Assembly (NCBI RefSeq): GCF_001078055.1
Contig: NZ_CP010777.1
Span: 456,408-520,407, forward strand
Direction of reading: 5' to 3'
Source of the DNA: Rufibacter radiotolerans
GTDB lineage: Bacteria; Bacteroidota; Bacteroidia; Cytophagales; Hymenobacteraceae
Length of the DNA stretch: 64,000 nucleotides
In this document: positions 1 to 9,137 of the stretch, one piece after another
Position numbering within the stretch: the stretch's first letter is position 1
How the letters are laid out: every line of letters begins with the position of its first letter
Notes under the pieces: model-generated
Seen by the model: only the letters and a program-made list of their open reading frames with translations
Database searches by the model: none
Told to the model about the DNA's origin: nothing
Translations under genes and position numbers: made by a program

Positions 1-21
1 TTCTACTTCACCTCAAAAGTA

Positions 22-67
22 AAAGGCCTGGTCCGAGCTATTATCGCTCGGACCAGGCCTTTTTTTC
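22..67. terminator. Intrinsic terminator hairpin
   Basis: An 18-bp GC-rich stem (GGCCTGGTCCGAGC and its complement) with a 7-nt loop is flanked by A-runs and T-runs on both sides. It can therefore end transcription from either strand. It lies just past the stop of the DUF983 gene (minus strand) and past whatever gene lies to the left of the window. Confidence 0.85.
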
Positions 68-94
68 TTAATCAGCTTGAAGCCGAAAACTTTG

Positions 95-499
95 TTAATG
101 CCCCCTTGCCTGTGGGTTCTGGGCGGCCAAAGGGTCATAGCTAATAAAAATATTGATCCAGATGGCCCGGGAAAGCTTAAAGATGGCCGGCATGAACAAT
201 ACCAAGGACAACAGCAAGGCTCCCATGAACATCCAAAGGGTTAGTTCCTCTGAGAACAGCATCATAAGCCCTACAATGGCCAGGGTAGGCCCAGCGGTAA
301 GGCCATAGCTAATAAACATGGCACCGTAGTAATAGCCGGGTTCCGGCTCATACACCTGCTGGCATACGGGGCAGTGATCCAACATTTTGGACATTTTACT
401 ATACCCTAGCAGACTGTTATTCTCAAACAAATCTCCCTCATGACAGCGGGGGCATTTCAATTTAGCAATGCTGTATAGTTTTGAGCCTTTTCCTAACAT
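95..499 (-). CDS. DUF983 family membrane protein
   Basis: A 134-residue protein with an N-terminal zinc-ribbon-like part: CPRCHEGDLF near residue 16 and CPVC near residue 43. The family motif EPEPGYYYGAMFISYG follows at residues 51-66, then two hydrophobic segments (about 66-84 and 88-108). This is the usual architecture of DUF983 proteins, which are small membrane proteins of unknown function common in Bacteroidota and Alphaproteobacteria. The gene stands alone, with a strong terminator directly after its stop. A -7-like CAAAGGTA (complement of TACCTTTG) sits at 568-575, but no clear -33 element was seen. The family call is firm; no role can be inferred. Confidence 0.88.
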   Translation of the reverse strand: MLGKGSKLYSIAKLKCPRCHEGDLFENNSLLGYSKMSKMLDHCPVCQQVYEPEPGYYYGAMFISYGLTAGPTLAIVGLMMLFSEELTLWMFMGALLLSLVLFMPAIFKLSRAIWINIFISYDPLAAQNPQARGH

Positions 500-1082
500 T
501 GGTTTATGGCGTTGGTCAAACGGTTAAAAAATAGGGCCTGACTGTCAAGCAGCAGGACATCTACAGACAAAGGTACATTTATGCCCCGCCCAGCCTTTCA
601 TACGATTACGTAAAATTGTTACAAGAATATGTTTTAGGGTCATTTTTCAGAAAACAGGCCTAAAATGCATGGCTTAACCTAATGCAGCGCAGGAAGCCGG
701 TAGAGAAGAGTCTGTCAGGCGGCGCTTGAGTGCAGAAAGAGGAAAGGGCATCTTGTGGGCTGGGGCAGAAAAATCAAAGGCTCCCAAATTGCGATCTATA
801 AATATAGTTCCAGAGGGGAAGGTAACCTGTCTCTCCAAAAATATCTCTTTCATAAAAAACTGCCATAGGTAACTGTAATAAAAGCAAGGGTTTGGCTACT
901 AACGCTTGTGAGCCGGTGCCTGATGGAGGTTTTCAAAGAAGACTTTTATTCAGCTTTCTTCAAAGAAGCCTTTTGCCTGGTCTCGTTTTCATAATTGATT
1001 TTAAGCCAACCCCTCCATTGCCTAAAATCACGCACGCAGCGCAGTTTTACCCTTTTAGATATTTTTCAAAATTAAATCCAGT
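500..1082. other. Intergenic region without a gene
   Basis: No credible gene is present. The stretch holds a decayed copy of the dispersed palindrome (631-666). It also has two short direct repeats, TTCAAAGAAG, at about 932 and 959; a third copy lies within the first codons of the following protease gene (about 1088). The promoter of the protease pair must lie here, but no convincing box was found. Confidence 0.6.
631..666. repeat. Dispersed palindrome, family A (decayed copy)
   Basis: Right arm GAAAACAGGCCTAAAAT fits the family; the left arm (GTTTTAGGGTCATTTT) is partly decayed. Lies between two divergently transcribed genes. Confidence 0.6.
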
Positions 1083-2420
1083 ATGTTTTCAAAGAAGCAT
1101 CTTTTGGTTGCGGCAGCAACGGCATTGCTCTCTTCTACGGCTGTGCAAGCACAGAAAGTAGAATACACAGAGTATGATTTACCTAATGGTCTGCATGTGA
1201 TCCTGCACCAGGACAAAAGCGCCCCTGTGGTGGCGGTGTCTGTGATGTACCACGTTGGCTCTAAAAATGAGTCATTGAACCGTTCGGGCTTTGCCCACTT
1301 CTTTGAGCACCTGCTGTTTGAAGGGTCGCAGAACATCAAGCGCGGCGAGTTTATGAAACTGGTGTCCAGCAACGGGGGCCAGAACAACGCCAACACCTCG
1401 CATGACCGCACCTTTTACTATGAGGTATTTCCTAGCAACCAGTTAAAGCTGGGCTTGTGGCTGGAGAGCGAGCGCATGCTGCACCCTGTCATCAATGAGA
1501 TTGGCGTGAAAACCCAGAACGAGGTGGTGAAAGAGGAGAAGCGCATGCGCATTGACAACCAGCCGTACGGCCAGTTCAGCAATGAGATCTTCAAGCGCCT
1601 GTTCACCAAGCACCCGTACCGCTGGCAGCCCATCGGGTCCATGGCCGACTTGGATGCCGCCAAGCTGGAGGAGTTTCAGGCCTTCTTTAAGAAGTTCTAC
1701 GTGCCTAACAACGCGGTCCTTTCCATTGCCGGCGACATTGACATTGCCCAGACCAAGGAACTGGTGAATGCCTACTTCAGTGCTGTGCCCAAGGGTGCCC
1801 CGGTTGAATACAAGAAAATAGAGGAGGCTCCGCTTGCTAAAATGGTGGTGGACACGGTGTATGACGCCAACATCCAGATTCCGGCCATTATGTCGGCGTA
1901 CCGGGTGCCGGGCATGCCAGACAAAGACTCCAAAACCATGCAGATGATCTCGTCTATTTTGTCCAGCGGCGCTAGTTCCAAGCTGTACAAGAAGATGGTG
2001 GATGACAAGAAAAACGCCCTGCAGGTGGGGGCTATTAACCTCACCCTGGAAGATTACGGCGCTTACATCACCTTTGCCCTGCCTAACAACAACACCCCAC
2101 TGCCTACGCTGCTCACAGACATAGATGAAGAGGTGGCCCGTTTGCAGAACACGCTTATCTCAGAAGAGGATTACAAGAAAATCCAGAACCAGTTTGAGAA
2201 CAACTACGTGACCGCCAACTCCAGTATGTTGGGCGTTGCCGAGAACCTGGCCAGTGGCTACACTTTCCACAACAAGAATACCAACAACATTAACCAGGAA
2301 CTGGACAAGATACGGAGCATCACCCGCCAGGACATTCAGGCTGCCGCCAAGAAATACCTGCAGCCCAATGCCCGGGTAGTCCTGTACTATTTACCGGCTT
2401 CCGCGAAAGCGGCTAAATAA
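1083..2420 (+). CDS. M16 family zinc metalloprotease (catalytic subunit)
   Basis: A 445-residue pitrilysin/insulinase-family peptidase. Residues 1-23 form a signal peptide (MFSKKHLLVAAATALLSSTAVQA), so it acts in the periplasm. The inverted zinc motif HFFEH is at residues 72-76, and the downstream acidic zinc ligand falls in VVKEEKRM near residues 148-154, so this copy should be catalytic. The length matches one M16 subunit with two structural repeats. It is followed 64 nt later by a second M16 gene lacking the zinc motif. Such pairs work as heterodimers, with the second subunit helping to bind peptide. The start is ATG and the signal peptide begins directly at it. Confidence 0.93.
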   Translation: MFSKKHLLVAAATALLSSTAVQAQKVEYTEYDLPNGLHVILHQDKSAPVVAVSVMYHVGSKNESLNRSGFAHFFEHLLFEGSQNIKRGEFMKLVSSNGGQNNANTSHDRTFYYEVFPSNQLKLGLWLESERMLHPVINEIGVKTQNEVVKEEKRMRIDNQPYGQFSNEIFKRLFTKHPYRWQPIGSMADLDAAKLEEFQAFFKKFYVPNNAVLSIAGDIDIAQTKELVNAYFSAVPKGAPVEYKKIEEAPLAKMVVDTVYDANIQIPAIMSAYRVPGMPDKDSKTMQMISSILSSGASSKLYKKMVDDKKNALQVGAINLTLEDYGAYITFALPNNNTPLPTLLTDIDEEVARLQNTLISEEDYKKIQNQFENNYVTANSSMLGVAENLASGYTFHNKNTNNINQELDKIRSITRQDIQAAAKKYLQPNARVVLYYLPASAKAAK

Positions 2421-2484
2421 TCTTTAACCTATTGACCGCTGCCTGTGCCAGCCCTTTTTGCCAGGCCAGCCTTATCTAGAAATC

Positions 2485-4584
2485 ATGATGAAAAAATATT
2501 TATTACTGTTTGCCAGCGCCCTTGTTCTGTTCACGGCAGAGGGACAGGTGAAAATAGACAGATCTCAGAAGCCAGCCGCCGGTCCGGCCCCCACCATTAC
2601 GTTCCAGGACCCGGTTACCTTTAAACTGAAGAACGGCATTACCGTGTTGGTGGTGGAAGACCATAAACTGCCCCGTGTGTCTGCGTCTTATTTCATTGAT
2701 GCCGGTCCTATCACCGAAGGCCAGAAAGCCGGGGTGATGAGCCTGATGGGCCAGATGCTGAACGAAGGCACCAAAGACATGCCGAAGGCTGCTTTTGACG
2801 AGGCCACAGATAAGATAGGCGCTAGCGTGAACCTTTCTTCTTCCGGCGGAAGCGCCGCAGCCCTTACCCGCTATTTCAAGGAAGCGTTTACCCTTATGGG
2901 CAAAGGCCTGAAAAATCCGGCCTTTACGCAGGAGTCGTTTGACAAGATCAAGACGCAGGCGTTGACGGGCATTAAGAGCAATGAGAAAAACGTGAAGGCA
3001 GTTTCTGGCCGCGTGGTCAATGCGCTGGCCTACGGCAAGAACCACCCCAGCGGCGAGTTCACCACCGAAGAATCTATCAAGGCCCTTACCCTGAACGATG
3101 TAAAAGAGGCGTACAATAAGTTCATCACGCCTTCCAGAGGCTACCTGACCATTATTGGCGACATTAAGCCTAATGAGGCCAAAAAGCTGGCCGAGGATGT
3201 ATTGGGTGATATGAAAGGTCCAGGCCTCACGTTGCCTTCTCTGGCCTCTGTGGCAAATCCTGCCAAGACCGAGATCAACGTGGTAGACATGCCCAATGCG
3301 GTACAGTCTGAGATCACGGTGACCAACCTGGTAGACCTGAAGATGAACCACCCAGACTATTTCCCGGTGCTGCTGGCCAACCAGATTCTGGGCGGGGGCT
3401 CAGAAAGCCGCCTGTTCAATAACCTGCGCGAAAAACACGGCTTTACCTACGGTGCCTACTCCGGCATTGGGGCCAGCCGGTTCCAGAGTGCCTTCTCTGC
3501 CTCAGCCTCGGTGAGAACCGCCAAGACAGACAGTGCGGTGGTGGAGTTTATCAAAGAGATAGACCACCTGCGCAAGGAGAAAGTATCTGACCAGGAGCTG
3601 AGCAGCGCGAAGGCCCTTTATAACGGCTCTTTTGCCTTGGGCCTTGAAAACAAAGGACGTACGGCCACGTTTGCCCGTAACATCTTAATCAATGACCTGC
3701 CTAAAGACTTCTACCGCACCTACCTGCAAAAGGTAAATGCCGTGACCAAAGAAGATATTCAGAGGGTAGCCCAAAAGTACTTCAACAGCGCCAACACCCG
3801 CGTGGTGGTAGTGGGCAACTCCAGCCAGATGCTAGGTGACCTCAAGAAACTGAACTACCCGGTAAAGCTGTATGACGTATTCGCTAACCCAATTGCAGAA
3901 GGAGCAGCTTCCTCTTCGGCAGCGGCAACCACCAATGTAAAAGCCACCGATGTATTCAACAACTACATTAAAGCCCTGGGCGGTGAAGCTGAACTGAAAA
4001 AGGTGAAGTCTATTCTGGCCAACATGACCATGAACATGCAAGGAGCCACCTTGGCGGTAGAAGCTAAATACATGGCCCCTAATTATGAAGCCATGACCAT
4101 GTCTATGGGGGGAAATCCAGTGATCAAATCCAGGTTTAACGGCACCGCCGGTTACCAGGAGCAAATGGGTCAGAAAAAAGTAATGACGCCAGAGGAGATC
4201 AAAGAGAAGGCCGTTGTGACCACCCTGTTTGAGCAGCTGGATTACGTGAAGAACCCAGCGTTCAAAGCCGAGGTGAAGGGCGTAGAGAAAGTAAATGGTT
4301 CAGATGCCTATAAAGTGGTGATCACCTATCCGGCCGGTAAAACCAAAACCGAGTTCTATGACCTGACCAGCAAACTGTTGGTTAAAACAGAAGAAGCCAC
4401 TACCGCCAACAATATGACGGTGAACAACAGCACTGAATTTGGTGATTACAAGAAAGTGGGCGCTATCCTGTATCCGTATGCTATCACCATTACAGTGTCT
4501 GCGGCTGGTCAGCAGCAAGTACTAGACATGAAAGCCCAGTCTGTGAAACTGAATGAAGGCGTAACCGCGGCAGATTTCAACTAA
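2485..4584 (+). CDS. M16 family non-catalytic partner with C-terminal LolA-like extension
   Basis: A 699-residue secreted protein. I chose the ATG at 2485 because MMKKYLLLFASALVLFTAEGQ is a good signal peptide; an upstream in-frame start at 2458 would only add residues before it. Residues about 40-470 are M16-like but have no HxxEH where the catalytic subunit has it. They keep the partner-type motif LREKHGFTYGAYSG. Residues about 500-699 are a separate domain resembling the outer-membrane lipoprotein carrier-like (LolA/DUF4292-type) folds often fused to Bacteroidota M16 proteins; this fold assignment is an inference from residue pattern. The gene is cotranscribed with the catalytic M16 gene and ends at a strong terminator. 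Confidence 0.88.
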   Translation: MMKKYLLLFASALVLFTAEGQVKIDRSQKPAAGPAPTITFQDPVTFKLKNGITVLVVEDHKLPRVSASYFIDAGPITEGQKAGVMSLMGQMLNEGTKDMPKAAFDEATDKIGASVNLSSSGGSAAALTRYFKEAFTLMGKGLKNPAFTQESFDKIKTQALTGIKSNEKNVKAVSGRVVNALAYGKNHPSGEFTTEESIKALTLNDVKEAYNKFITPSRGYLTIIGDIKPNEAKKLAEDVLGDMKGPGLTLPSLASVANPAKTEINVVDMPNAVQSEITVTNLVDLKMNHPDYFPVLLANQILGGGSESRLFNNLREKHGFTYGAYSGIGASRFQSAFSASASVRTAKTDSAVVEFIKEIDHLRKEKVSDQELSSAKALYNGSFALGLENKGRTATFARNILINDLPKDFYRTYLQKVNAVTKEDIQRVAQKYFNSANTRVVVVGNSSQMLGDLKKLNYPVKLYDVFANPIAEGAASSSAAATTNVKATDVFNNYIKALGGEAELKKVKSILANMTMNMQGATLAVEAKYMAPNYEAMTMSMGGNPVIKSRFNGTAGYQEQMGQKKVMTPEEIKEKAVVTTLFEQLDYVKNPAFKAEVKGVEKVNGSDAYKVVITYPAGKTKTEFYDLTSKLLVKTEEATTANNMTVNNSTEFGDYKKVGAILYPYAITITVSAAGQQQVLDMKAQSVKLNEGVTAADFN

Positions 4585-4603
4585 TCAGCAAGGTGTCACA
4601 AAG

Positions 4604-4641
4604 TAAAAGGGGAGCAACCGTCACGGTTGCTCCCCTTTTTT
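4604..4641 (+). terminator. Intrinsic terminator of the M16 pair
   Basis: AAAAGGGGAGCAACCG and its complement form a 16-bp stem with a short loop, ending in TTTTTT, 20 nt after the stop codon. Confidence 0.9.
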
Positions 4642-4713
4642 GTTGGTATTCTACAGTTTATGTATCTTTTACTGTAAGTGCTTTTCTTTTTTAATCAATT
4701 GAATACGGGAAGC

Positions 4714-4750
4714 TGTTTTTGAGCCGTTTTTCAGAAAACAGCCCTAAAAC
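4714..4750. repeat. Dispersed palindrome, family A
   Basis: Arms GTTTTTGAGCCGTTTT and AAAACAGCCCTAAAAC pair with a few G-T and mismatched positions. Ends 10 nt past the stop of the minus-strand surface-protein gene. Confidence 0.75.
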
Positions 4751-4760
4751 GGCTACGTGT

Positions 4761-5882
4761 TTATCGTTTCACCACTACCTTTTGCACCATGTTGCCGTGG
4801 GAGGTTTGGAGGTGCAGTAGGTAAAGACCTGCGGGCAACCCTGCTACTGGAAAGGCCCATCCGTCCGGTGTTTTACTGGGAACGGGCAATGGCACCGGGG
4901 CACCCAGCGCCGTGTATAGGTACGCACCCCGCAATTGTAGGTAAGCTGGTAATTTCAGGTTTAACGTAGACGCGGCTGGGTTAGGGTACGTGGAAATCAT
5001 TTGGTGCCAATCATCAGAAAGGCCGGTAAGCAGAGGTTCTGCTGCCGCGTACAGCAACATATCTCTTGTCACGGTCCCTATCAGGCGGCCGTTGCGCCAT
5101 TCCTCCACCAGAATAGCCAGATTGAAAATGCCTTGTTGGCTAGGCGTATTCCAGGTCAATAGTCCCGTTTCCCGGTGCAGGTTCAGGCCGGCGGGTGCCG
5201 TAGGGTTGGCAGGTCCCAGAAAATTCTCCAAGCCACTAATTCCGGGTGTCTGTATTCCAATGGGGTTTCCGCAGGCGGTTTGCCCGTTGGAAGTAGCCGG
5301 AAGCACAATTTTATAGGAGAGACTGTCGCCGTCTGGGTCCAGGGCTCTTGAATTATGTGCAAAAAGCTGGTGGCGGATGGGAATATCCAGAAGCGGCCGC
5401 TGAAACACCGGGGATTTGTTGGGGCTAAGCAAGGGGTCTACCGTAATCATGCTTTGCAAAAAAAAGGTAGGCTTAATGGAAGACGCTATGTTCACCAGCC
5501 CGCCCTGATTGCTGTCTCCTATGTAGGTCACTTTAAATTCGCCGGGCCTGGCATAGGTGTGCTCAAACTGGTAGGTATTTACAAAGGTGTTCAGGGCCGC
5601 ATCGGGCAGCAATACTCTGGACGCGCGGGTTACCCGCTGGTTAGTACAATCCCCAAAGTGCAGGGTAGCCTCCAAGTCTTCCGCGTAAGGAGGGGCCACA
5701 CTGTAGGTAACCAACGTGAAAAAGTACCTTAAAGGGTTGCGGGCGGCGGTGGTATCGCTTTTATAGTAAATCTGGCCTCCTCTTATATGCGACGCCTGAA
5801 CGGACTGTCCCCAAGCCAGGAAAGCCAGGAAGAAGAAAGGAAGCAGGATGGGTTTTCTGGTTTTCTTACAAGAATAGAGCAT
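4761..5882 (-). CDS. T9SS-exported surface protein (SHIRGGQI type)
   Basis: A 373-residue protein starting at the ATG at 5882. Its first 31 residues (MLYSCKKTRKPILLPFFFLAFLAWGQSVQA) are a signal peptide; the in-frame start at 5987 would put an unlikely extension before it. The mature protein begins SHIRGGQIYY, a motif that opens many large gliding/adhesin-like surface proteins of Bacteroidota. The middle looks beta-rich and Ig/PKD-like (for example the DPDGDSLSYKI stretch). The last about 70 residues (STYPNPAASTLNLKLP through LPAGLYLLHL to VVVKR) are a type IX secretion system C-terminal sorting domain. Export and anchoring are therefore clear; the binding function is unknown. Confidence 0.85.
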   Translation of the reverse strand: MLYSCKKTRKPILLPFFFLAFLAWGQSVQASHIRGGQIYYKSDTTAARNPLRYFFTLVTYSVAPPYAEDLEATLHFGDCTNQRVTRASRVLLPDAALNTFVNTYQFEHTYARPGEFKVTYIGDSNQGGLVNIASSIKPTFFLQSMITVDPLLSPNKSPVFQRPLLDIPIRHQLFAHNSRALDPDGDSLSYKIVLPATSNGQTACGNPIGIQTPGISGLENFLGPANPTAPAGLNLHRETGLLTWNTPSQQGIFNLAILVEEWRNGRLIGTVTRDMLLYAAAEPLLTGLSDDWHQMISTYPNPAASTLNLKLPAYLQLRGAYLYTALGAPVPLPVPSKTPDGWAFPVAGLPAGLYLLHLQTSHGNMVQKVVVKR

Positions 5883-6078
5883 GATAGGCAGGGGGTTAAA
5901 GTAAATAAAATATGGAATAAGATTTTTGATAGAAATAATTATACGAATAGTAAGATTAAATGTAGAAAGAAAATTGCTTACGCACAAGGCATAACGTGAA
6001 GAATCACAGCAAGTAAGCAGGTGCTTTTTGGGCAGGTGTTAAAGGGGGGAAACCCAGGAAACTAGTATCTTGCTTCCT

Positions 6079-6113
6079 GTTTTAAGCCCGTTTTTAAGAA
6101 AAGTAGGCGAAAC
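6079..6113. repeat. Dispersed palindrome, family A (decayed copy)
   Basis: Left arm GTTTTAAGCCCGTTTTT is intact; the right arm (GAAAAGTAGGCGAAAC) is eroded. Lies 18 nt upstream of the symporter start. Confidence 0.55.
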
Positions 6114-6130
6114 TAACCTCTGTATTCTGT

Positions 6131-7540
6131 ATGCTTATTTTTCTAGTACTGCTGTACCTGGCCCTCAACGTGGCCCTGGGCCTGTGGGCCGCCCGCCGGG
6201 TACACAATTCTGCGGACTTCATGCTGGCGGGGAGGGCGTTGCCTTTGCCTATGGCTACGGCGGTGGTGTTTGCCACCTGGTTTGGCTCAGAGACCATTCT
6301 GGGTGCCTCTGCCGAAGTAGCCGAGGAAGGCCTGATGGGCATGGTGGAAGACCCGCTGGGCGCGGCCCTTTGCCTGGTGCTGGTAGGGTTGTTCTTTGCC
6401 CGGAAGCTCTACCGCATGCGCCTGCTCACCTTCGGGGACTTTTACCGGGTCAAGTTTGGGCGTACCGCCGAGGTGGTGGCTTCTTTCTGCCTGGTCATTT
6501 CTTACTTCGGCTGGGTGGCCGCGCAGATGGTGGCTTTGGGCATTGCCTTTAATTTGCTGTTGGGCACCACGCTCACGCAAGGCATCTTGATGGGCAGCTT
6601 TCTGGTGGTGCTGTATACCTATTTTGGCGGTATGTGGAGCGTGAGCGTGACCGACTACGTGCAGACCATCATGATTATCCTGGGCCTGCTCATTGTCACG
6701 GGCTGGGTCATGCGCGAGAAACCCCTCTCTGAGGTTACCGCCACCTTGCCCGCAGATTTCTACCGAATCACCCCTAAAACCGGCACCTCTTTTTCTGGTT
6801 GGCTCAACTACCTGGCCCTTTGGATGACCATCGGTCTGGGCTCCATTCCGCAGCAGGACGTATTCCAGCGGGTCATGGCTTCCAAGTCTGAACGCGTGGC
6901 GGTAAGTGCCTCATTGCTGGCGGCTTTCCTGTACGTAACGGTGGCGCTGTTGCCTTTGGTGCTGGCCCTCTACGCTAAAGTGCTTCACCCGCATTTGGTG
7001 GGTAATGATGCGCAGCTGCTGGTGCCCAGCCTTATTCTGGGGTATAGCCCGCTCATCATCAAGGTGCTTTTCTTCGGGGCGCTTATCTCGGCTATTATCA
7101 GTACGGCCAGCGGCGCCATCCTGGCCCCAGCCTCCATCCTCAGCGAAAACCTGATCAAACCCCTATTTAAGGAGATGACCGATAAAAAGCTGTTGGCCTT
7201 GTCCAGAGGCAGCGTGCTGGTGGTGGCCGTCATCTCGCTGGGGTTTGCCTTGTCCAAGAGCAATATCCATGAACTGGTGAGTGAGTCGTCGGCGCTGAGT
7301 CTGGTGAGCCTGCTGGTGCCGCTGGTGGCGGGCGTGTATCTCAAGAAGCCCTCGGCTATGGCCGCCATGCTTTCCATGGTGCTGGGCATGGGCACGTGGT
7401 TGTTTTGCCTCACCTTAGAAACTACTGTGAACCCTATGCTTTATGGCTTGGCCGGAAGTATGGCCGGTTACCTGTTGGGCATGCTTTTACCCCGGAAAGA
7501 AGTTCCTGTTTCTTTGGAACAGGAGCGGGCCTATCAATAA
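6131..7540 (+). CDS. Sodium:solute symporter (SSS family)
   Basis: A 469-residue integral membrane protein with about 13 hydrophobic segments, the usual size of an SSS transporter. The N-terminal segment, then RRVHNSADFMLAGRALPLP and FATWFGSETILG, match the sodium-site region of the family. PQQDVFQRVMASKS around residue 240 is the conserved cytoplasmic loop. The substrate cannot be told from sequence. It differs clearly from the two tandem SSS genes near 28 kb. A family-A palindrome begins at the stop codon itself. Confidence 0.9.
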   Translation: MLIFLVLLYLALNVALGLWAARRVHNSADFMLAGRALPLPMATAVVFATWFGSETILGASAEVAEEGLMGMVEDPLGAALCLVLVGLFFARKLYRMRLLTFGDFYRVKFGRTAEVVASFCLVISYFGWVAAQMVALGIAFNLLLGTTLTQGILMGSFLVVLYTYFGGMWSVSVTDYVQTIMIILGLLIVTGWVMREKPLSEVTATLPADFYRITPKTGTSFSGWLNYLALWMTIGLGSIPQQDVFQRVMASKSERVAVSASLLAAFLYVTVALLPLVLALYAKVLHPHLVGNDAQLLVPSLILGYSPLIIKVLFFGALISAIISTASGAILAPASILSENLIKPLFKEMTDKKLLALSRGSVLVVAVISLGFALSKSNIHELVSESSALSLVSLLVPLVAGVYLKKPSAMAAMLSMVLGMGTWLFCLTLETTVNPMLYGLAGSMAGYLLGMLLPRKEVPVSLEQERAYQ

Positions 7541-7582
7541 CCGTTTTAAGCCTGTTTTAGCGAAAACAGTTCTAAAACGGTT
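7539..7582. repeat. Dispersed palindrome, family A
   Basis: Outer arms AACCGTTTTAAG and CTAAAACGGTT pair; the centre is AGCGA. The repeat includes the last two bases of the symporter stop codon (TAA at 7538-7540). Confidence 0.8.
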
Positions 7583-7690
7583 AGGTGGTATCCCTAAAGC
7601 CACTTACCCTTTTGTACCTTTTCCTGGGTAGACGCGTTTTTGTAAAGAGCACGAAGCTGCGGCCTTGTCTTTTTACTTAAAAAGAAACCC

Positions 7691-8689
7691 ATGGAAATTA
7701 CCCAGATAGTATTGGCTAGCCGGCCGAAAGGAAACCCCACACTAGAGATTTTCAGGTTTGAGAAAGCTGAGTTACCAGCCTTGCAGGAAGGGCAGGTACT
7801 GTTGGAACCGCTGTACATCTCCGTGGACCCCTACATGCGCGGACGCATGAACGATGCCAAGTCCTACACGCCGCCTTTTCAGGTAGACGCCCCGTTGGAA
7901 GGGGGCGTAATAGCCAAGGTGGTGGAATCTAAAAGCGAGGCCTTGCAATCCGGCGATGTGGTCTTGGGTGCTTTGCCCTGGGCTACCCAAACCGTAGCCG
8001 AGGCCCGGAAGCTTCAGAAGATTGACACCAACCTGGCGCCCGCAAGCTACTACTTGGGTATTTTGGGCATGCCCGGCCTGACCGCCTATTTCGGGTTGCT
8101 GGACATCGGGCAGCCGAAGGAAGGGGAGACGGTAGTAGTGTCTGGCGCGGCCGGGGCTGTGGGCATGGTGGTAGGCCAGATCGCCAAACTCAAGGGCTGC
8201 CGCGTGGTAGGCCTGGCGGGATCAGACGAAAAAGCCGACCTGCTGAAAAAGGAATTCGGGTACGATGAAGTGATCAACTACAAAACCACCCAGAACCTAC
8301 GCGCAGATTTAAAAGCCGCCTGCCCCAACGGCGTAGACGTGTATTTTGACAACGTGGGCGGTGAAATCACCGATGCCGTCATTTCGCTCATCAACTTCCA
8401 CGCCCGCCTCATCATCTGCGGCCAGATTGCCCACTACAATGACCAGCAACCACAACTAGGACCTCGTTTCCTGCCCCTCATCTTAACCCGCAGTGCGCTA
8501 ATCAAAGGCTTCATCGTGAGCAACTACCACGCCCGCTTCCCCGAAGCCATGCAACAACTGGCCACCTGGGTCAAAGAAGGTAAACTCCATTACCAGGAAA
8601 CCATCCTGGAAGGCTTCGAGAAACTTCCAGAAGCCTTTCTAGGACTGTTTACTGGTCAGAACCAAGGCAAGATGCTGGTGAAGGTGTAA
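7691..8689 (+). CDS. NADP-dependent oxidoreductase (MDR family, CurA/leukotriene B4 dehydrogenase-like)
   Basis: A 332-residue zinc-independent medium-chain reductase. The substrate domain holds the family signature YISVDPYMRGRM (residues 38-49). The Rossmann part has VVSGAAGAVGMVVGQIAKL near residue 150, followed by VGLAGSDEKADLL, typical of NADPH-binding enal/enone reductases. FIVSNYHARFPEA and GKMLVKV at the end also fit. The expected reaction is NADPH-dependent reduction of alpha,beta-unsaturated carbonyls; the physiological substrate is not known. The gene is single and closed by its own terminator. Confidence 0.9.
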   Translation: MEITQIVLASRPKGNPTLEIFRFEKAELPALQEGQVLLEPLYISVDPYMRGRMNDAKSYTPPFQVDAPLEGGVIAKVVESKSEALQSGDVVLGALPWATQTVAEARKLQKIDTNLAPASYYLGILGMPGLTAYFGLLDIGQPKEGETVVVSGAAGAVGMVVGQIAKLKGCRVVGLAGSDEKADLLKKEFGYDEVINYKTTQNLRADLKAACPNGVDVYFDNVGGEITDAVISLINFHARLIICGQIAHYNDQQPQLGPRFLPLILTRSALIKGFIVSNYHARFPEAMQQLATWVKEGKLHYQETILEGFEKLPEAFLGLFTGQNQGKMLVKV

Positions 8690-8704
8690 GGTTAAATTCG
8701 GTTA

Positions 8705-8753
8705 AAAACGAGAAAGCCTCTTGAACTAGTATGTTCAAGAGGCTTTCTCGTTT
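8705..8753 (+). terminator. Intrinsic terminator of the oxidoreductase gene
   Basis: AACGAGAAAGCCTCTTGAAC pairs with its complement around the loop TAGTAT, and the 3' side runs into GTTTTT. A family-A palindrome starts inside its 3' end, so the two structures overlap by about 5 nt. Confidence 0.88.
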
Positions 8754-8786
8754 TTGGCTTGTTTTCTGGAAAACAGGCCAAAAACG
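8749..8786. repeat. Dispersed palindrome, family A
   Basis: Arms CGTTTTTGGCTTGTTTTC and GAAAACAGGCCAAAAACG pair along 18 bp with one G-T wobble; loop TG. Confidence 0.88.
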
Positions 8787-9137
8787 TTAATTATAGAGAG
8801 GGTTAGCGGCAGTTTCAAGGCAGAGGCAAAAGGAAAAGAAAAGGCGCTTTTCGGGAGTTACTAATCCCCCGTGGCCTGTAAATGAAGGAAGGGTCCCTAA
8901 GGGGATTGCAAATCCCCATATCGATACTTCCGGATTGCAAATCCTGAAGAGCGGCTTTTTTACCGCGCATTCCCCGTAGGGACAGGGCTTGACCTGTCCG
9001 TGACGCATTGCCCTCTTCCTCTTCCCCCTTTGAAGGGGGTAGGGGGATGACCATAGCGGCAATTCATAGCCAATGCTATTCTAACTGGCAACCTAAATCC
9101 CCTCACCCTAACCTTCTCCCTCAGGGAGAAGGAATTG
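8787..9137. repeat. Repeat-filled intergenic region
   Basis: No gene. The stretch is a patchwork of short repeats: the GGATTGCAAATCC pair at 8900-8954 (also seen at 62.5 kb), an inverted GGACAGG/CCTGTCC at 8980-8999, a CCCCCTTTGAAGGGGGTAGG tract near 9025, and CCTAACCTTCTCCCTCAGGG with its partner GGAGAAGG near 9107-9132. Tracts of this kind recur between genes in many Bacteroidota genomes. Confidence 0.6.
8900..8954. repeat. Dispersed repeat, family C (GGATTGCAAATCC)
   Basis: Two palindromic units, GGGGATTGCAAATCCCC and CCGGATTGCAAATCCTG, separated by about 12 nt that include ACTTC. The same two-unit layout recurs at 62548-62600. Confidence 0.75.

Noticed and set aside
2503..3351. 282-residue open frame on the minus strand inside the M16 partner gene
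   Set aside because: It is the antisense shadow of a clearly coding gene, His/Arg/Gly-rich with no domain. The plus-strand frame has signal peptide and family motifs.
5988..6130. An N-terminal extension of the T9SS surface protein from 5987
   Set aside because: The signal peptide starts at the ATG at 5882; the upstream in-frame residues (MCVSNFLSTFNLTIRIII) would precede it and are A+T-rich leader sequence.
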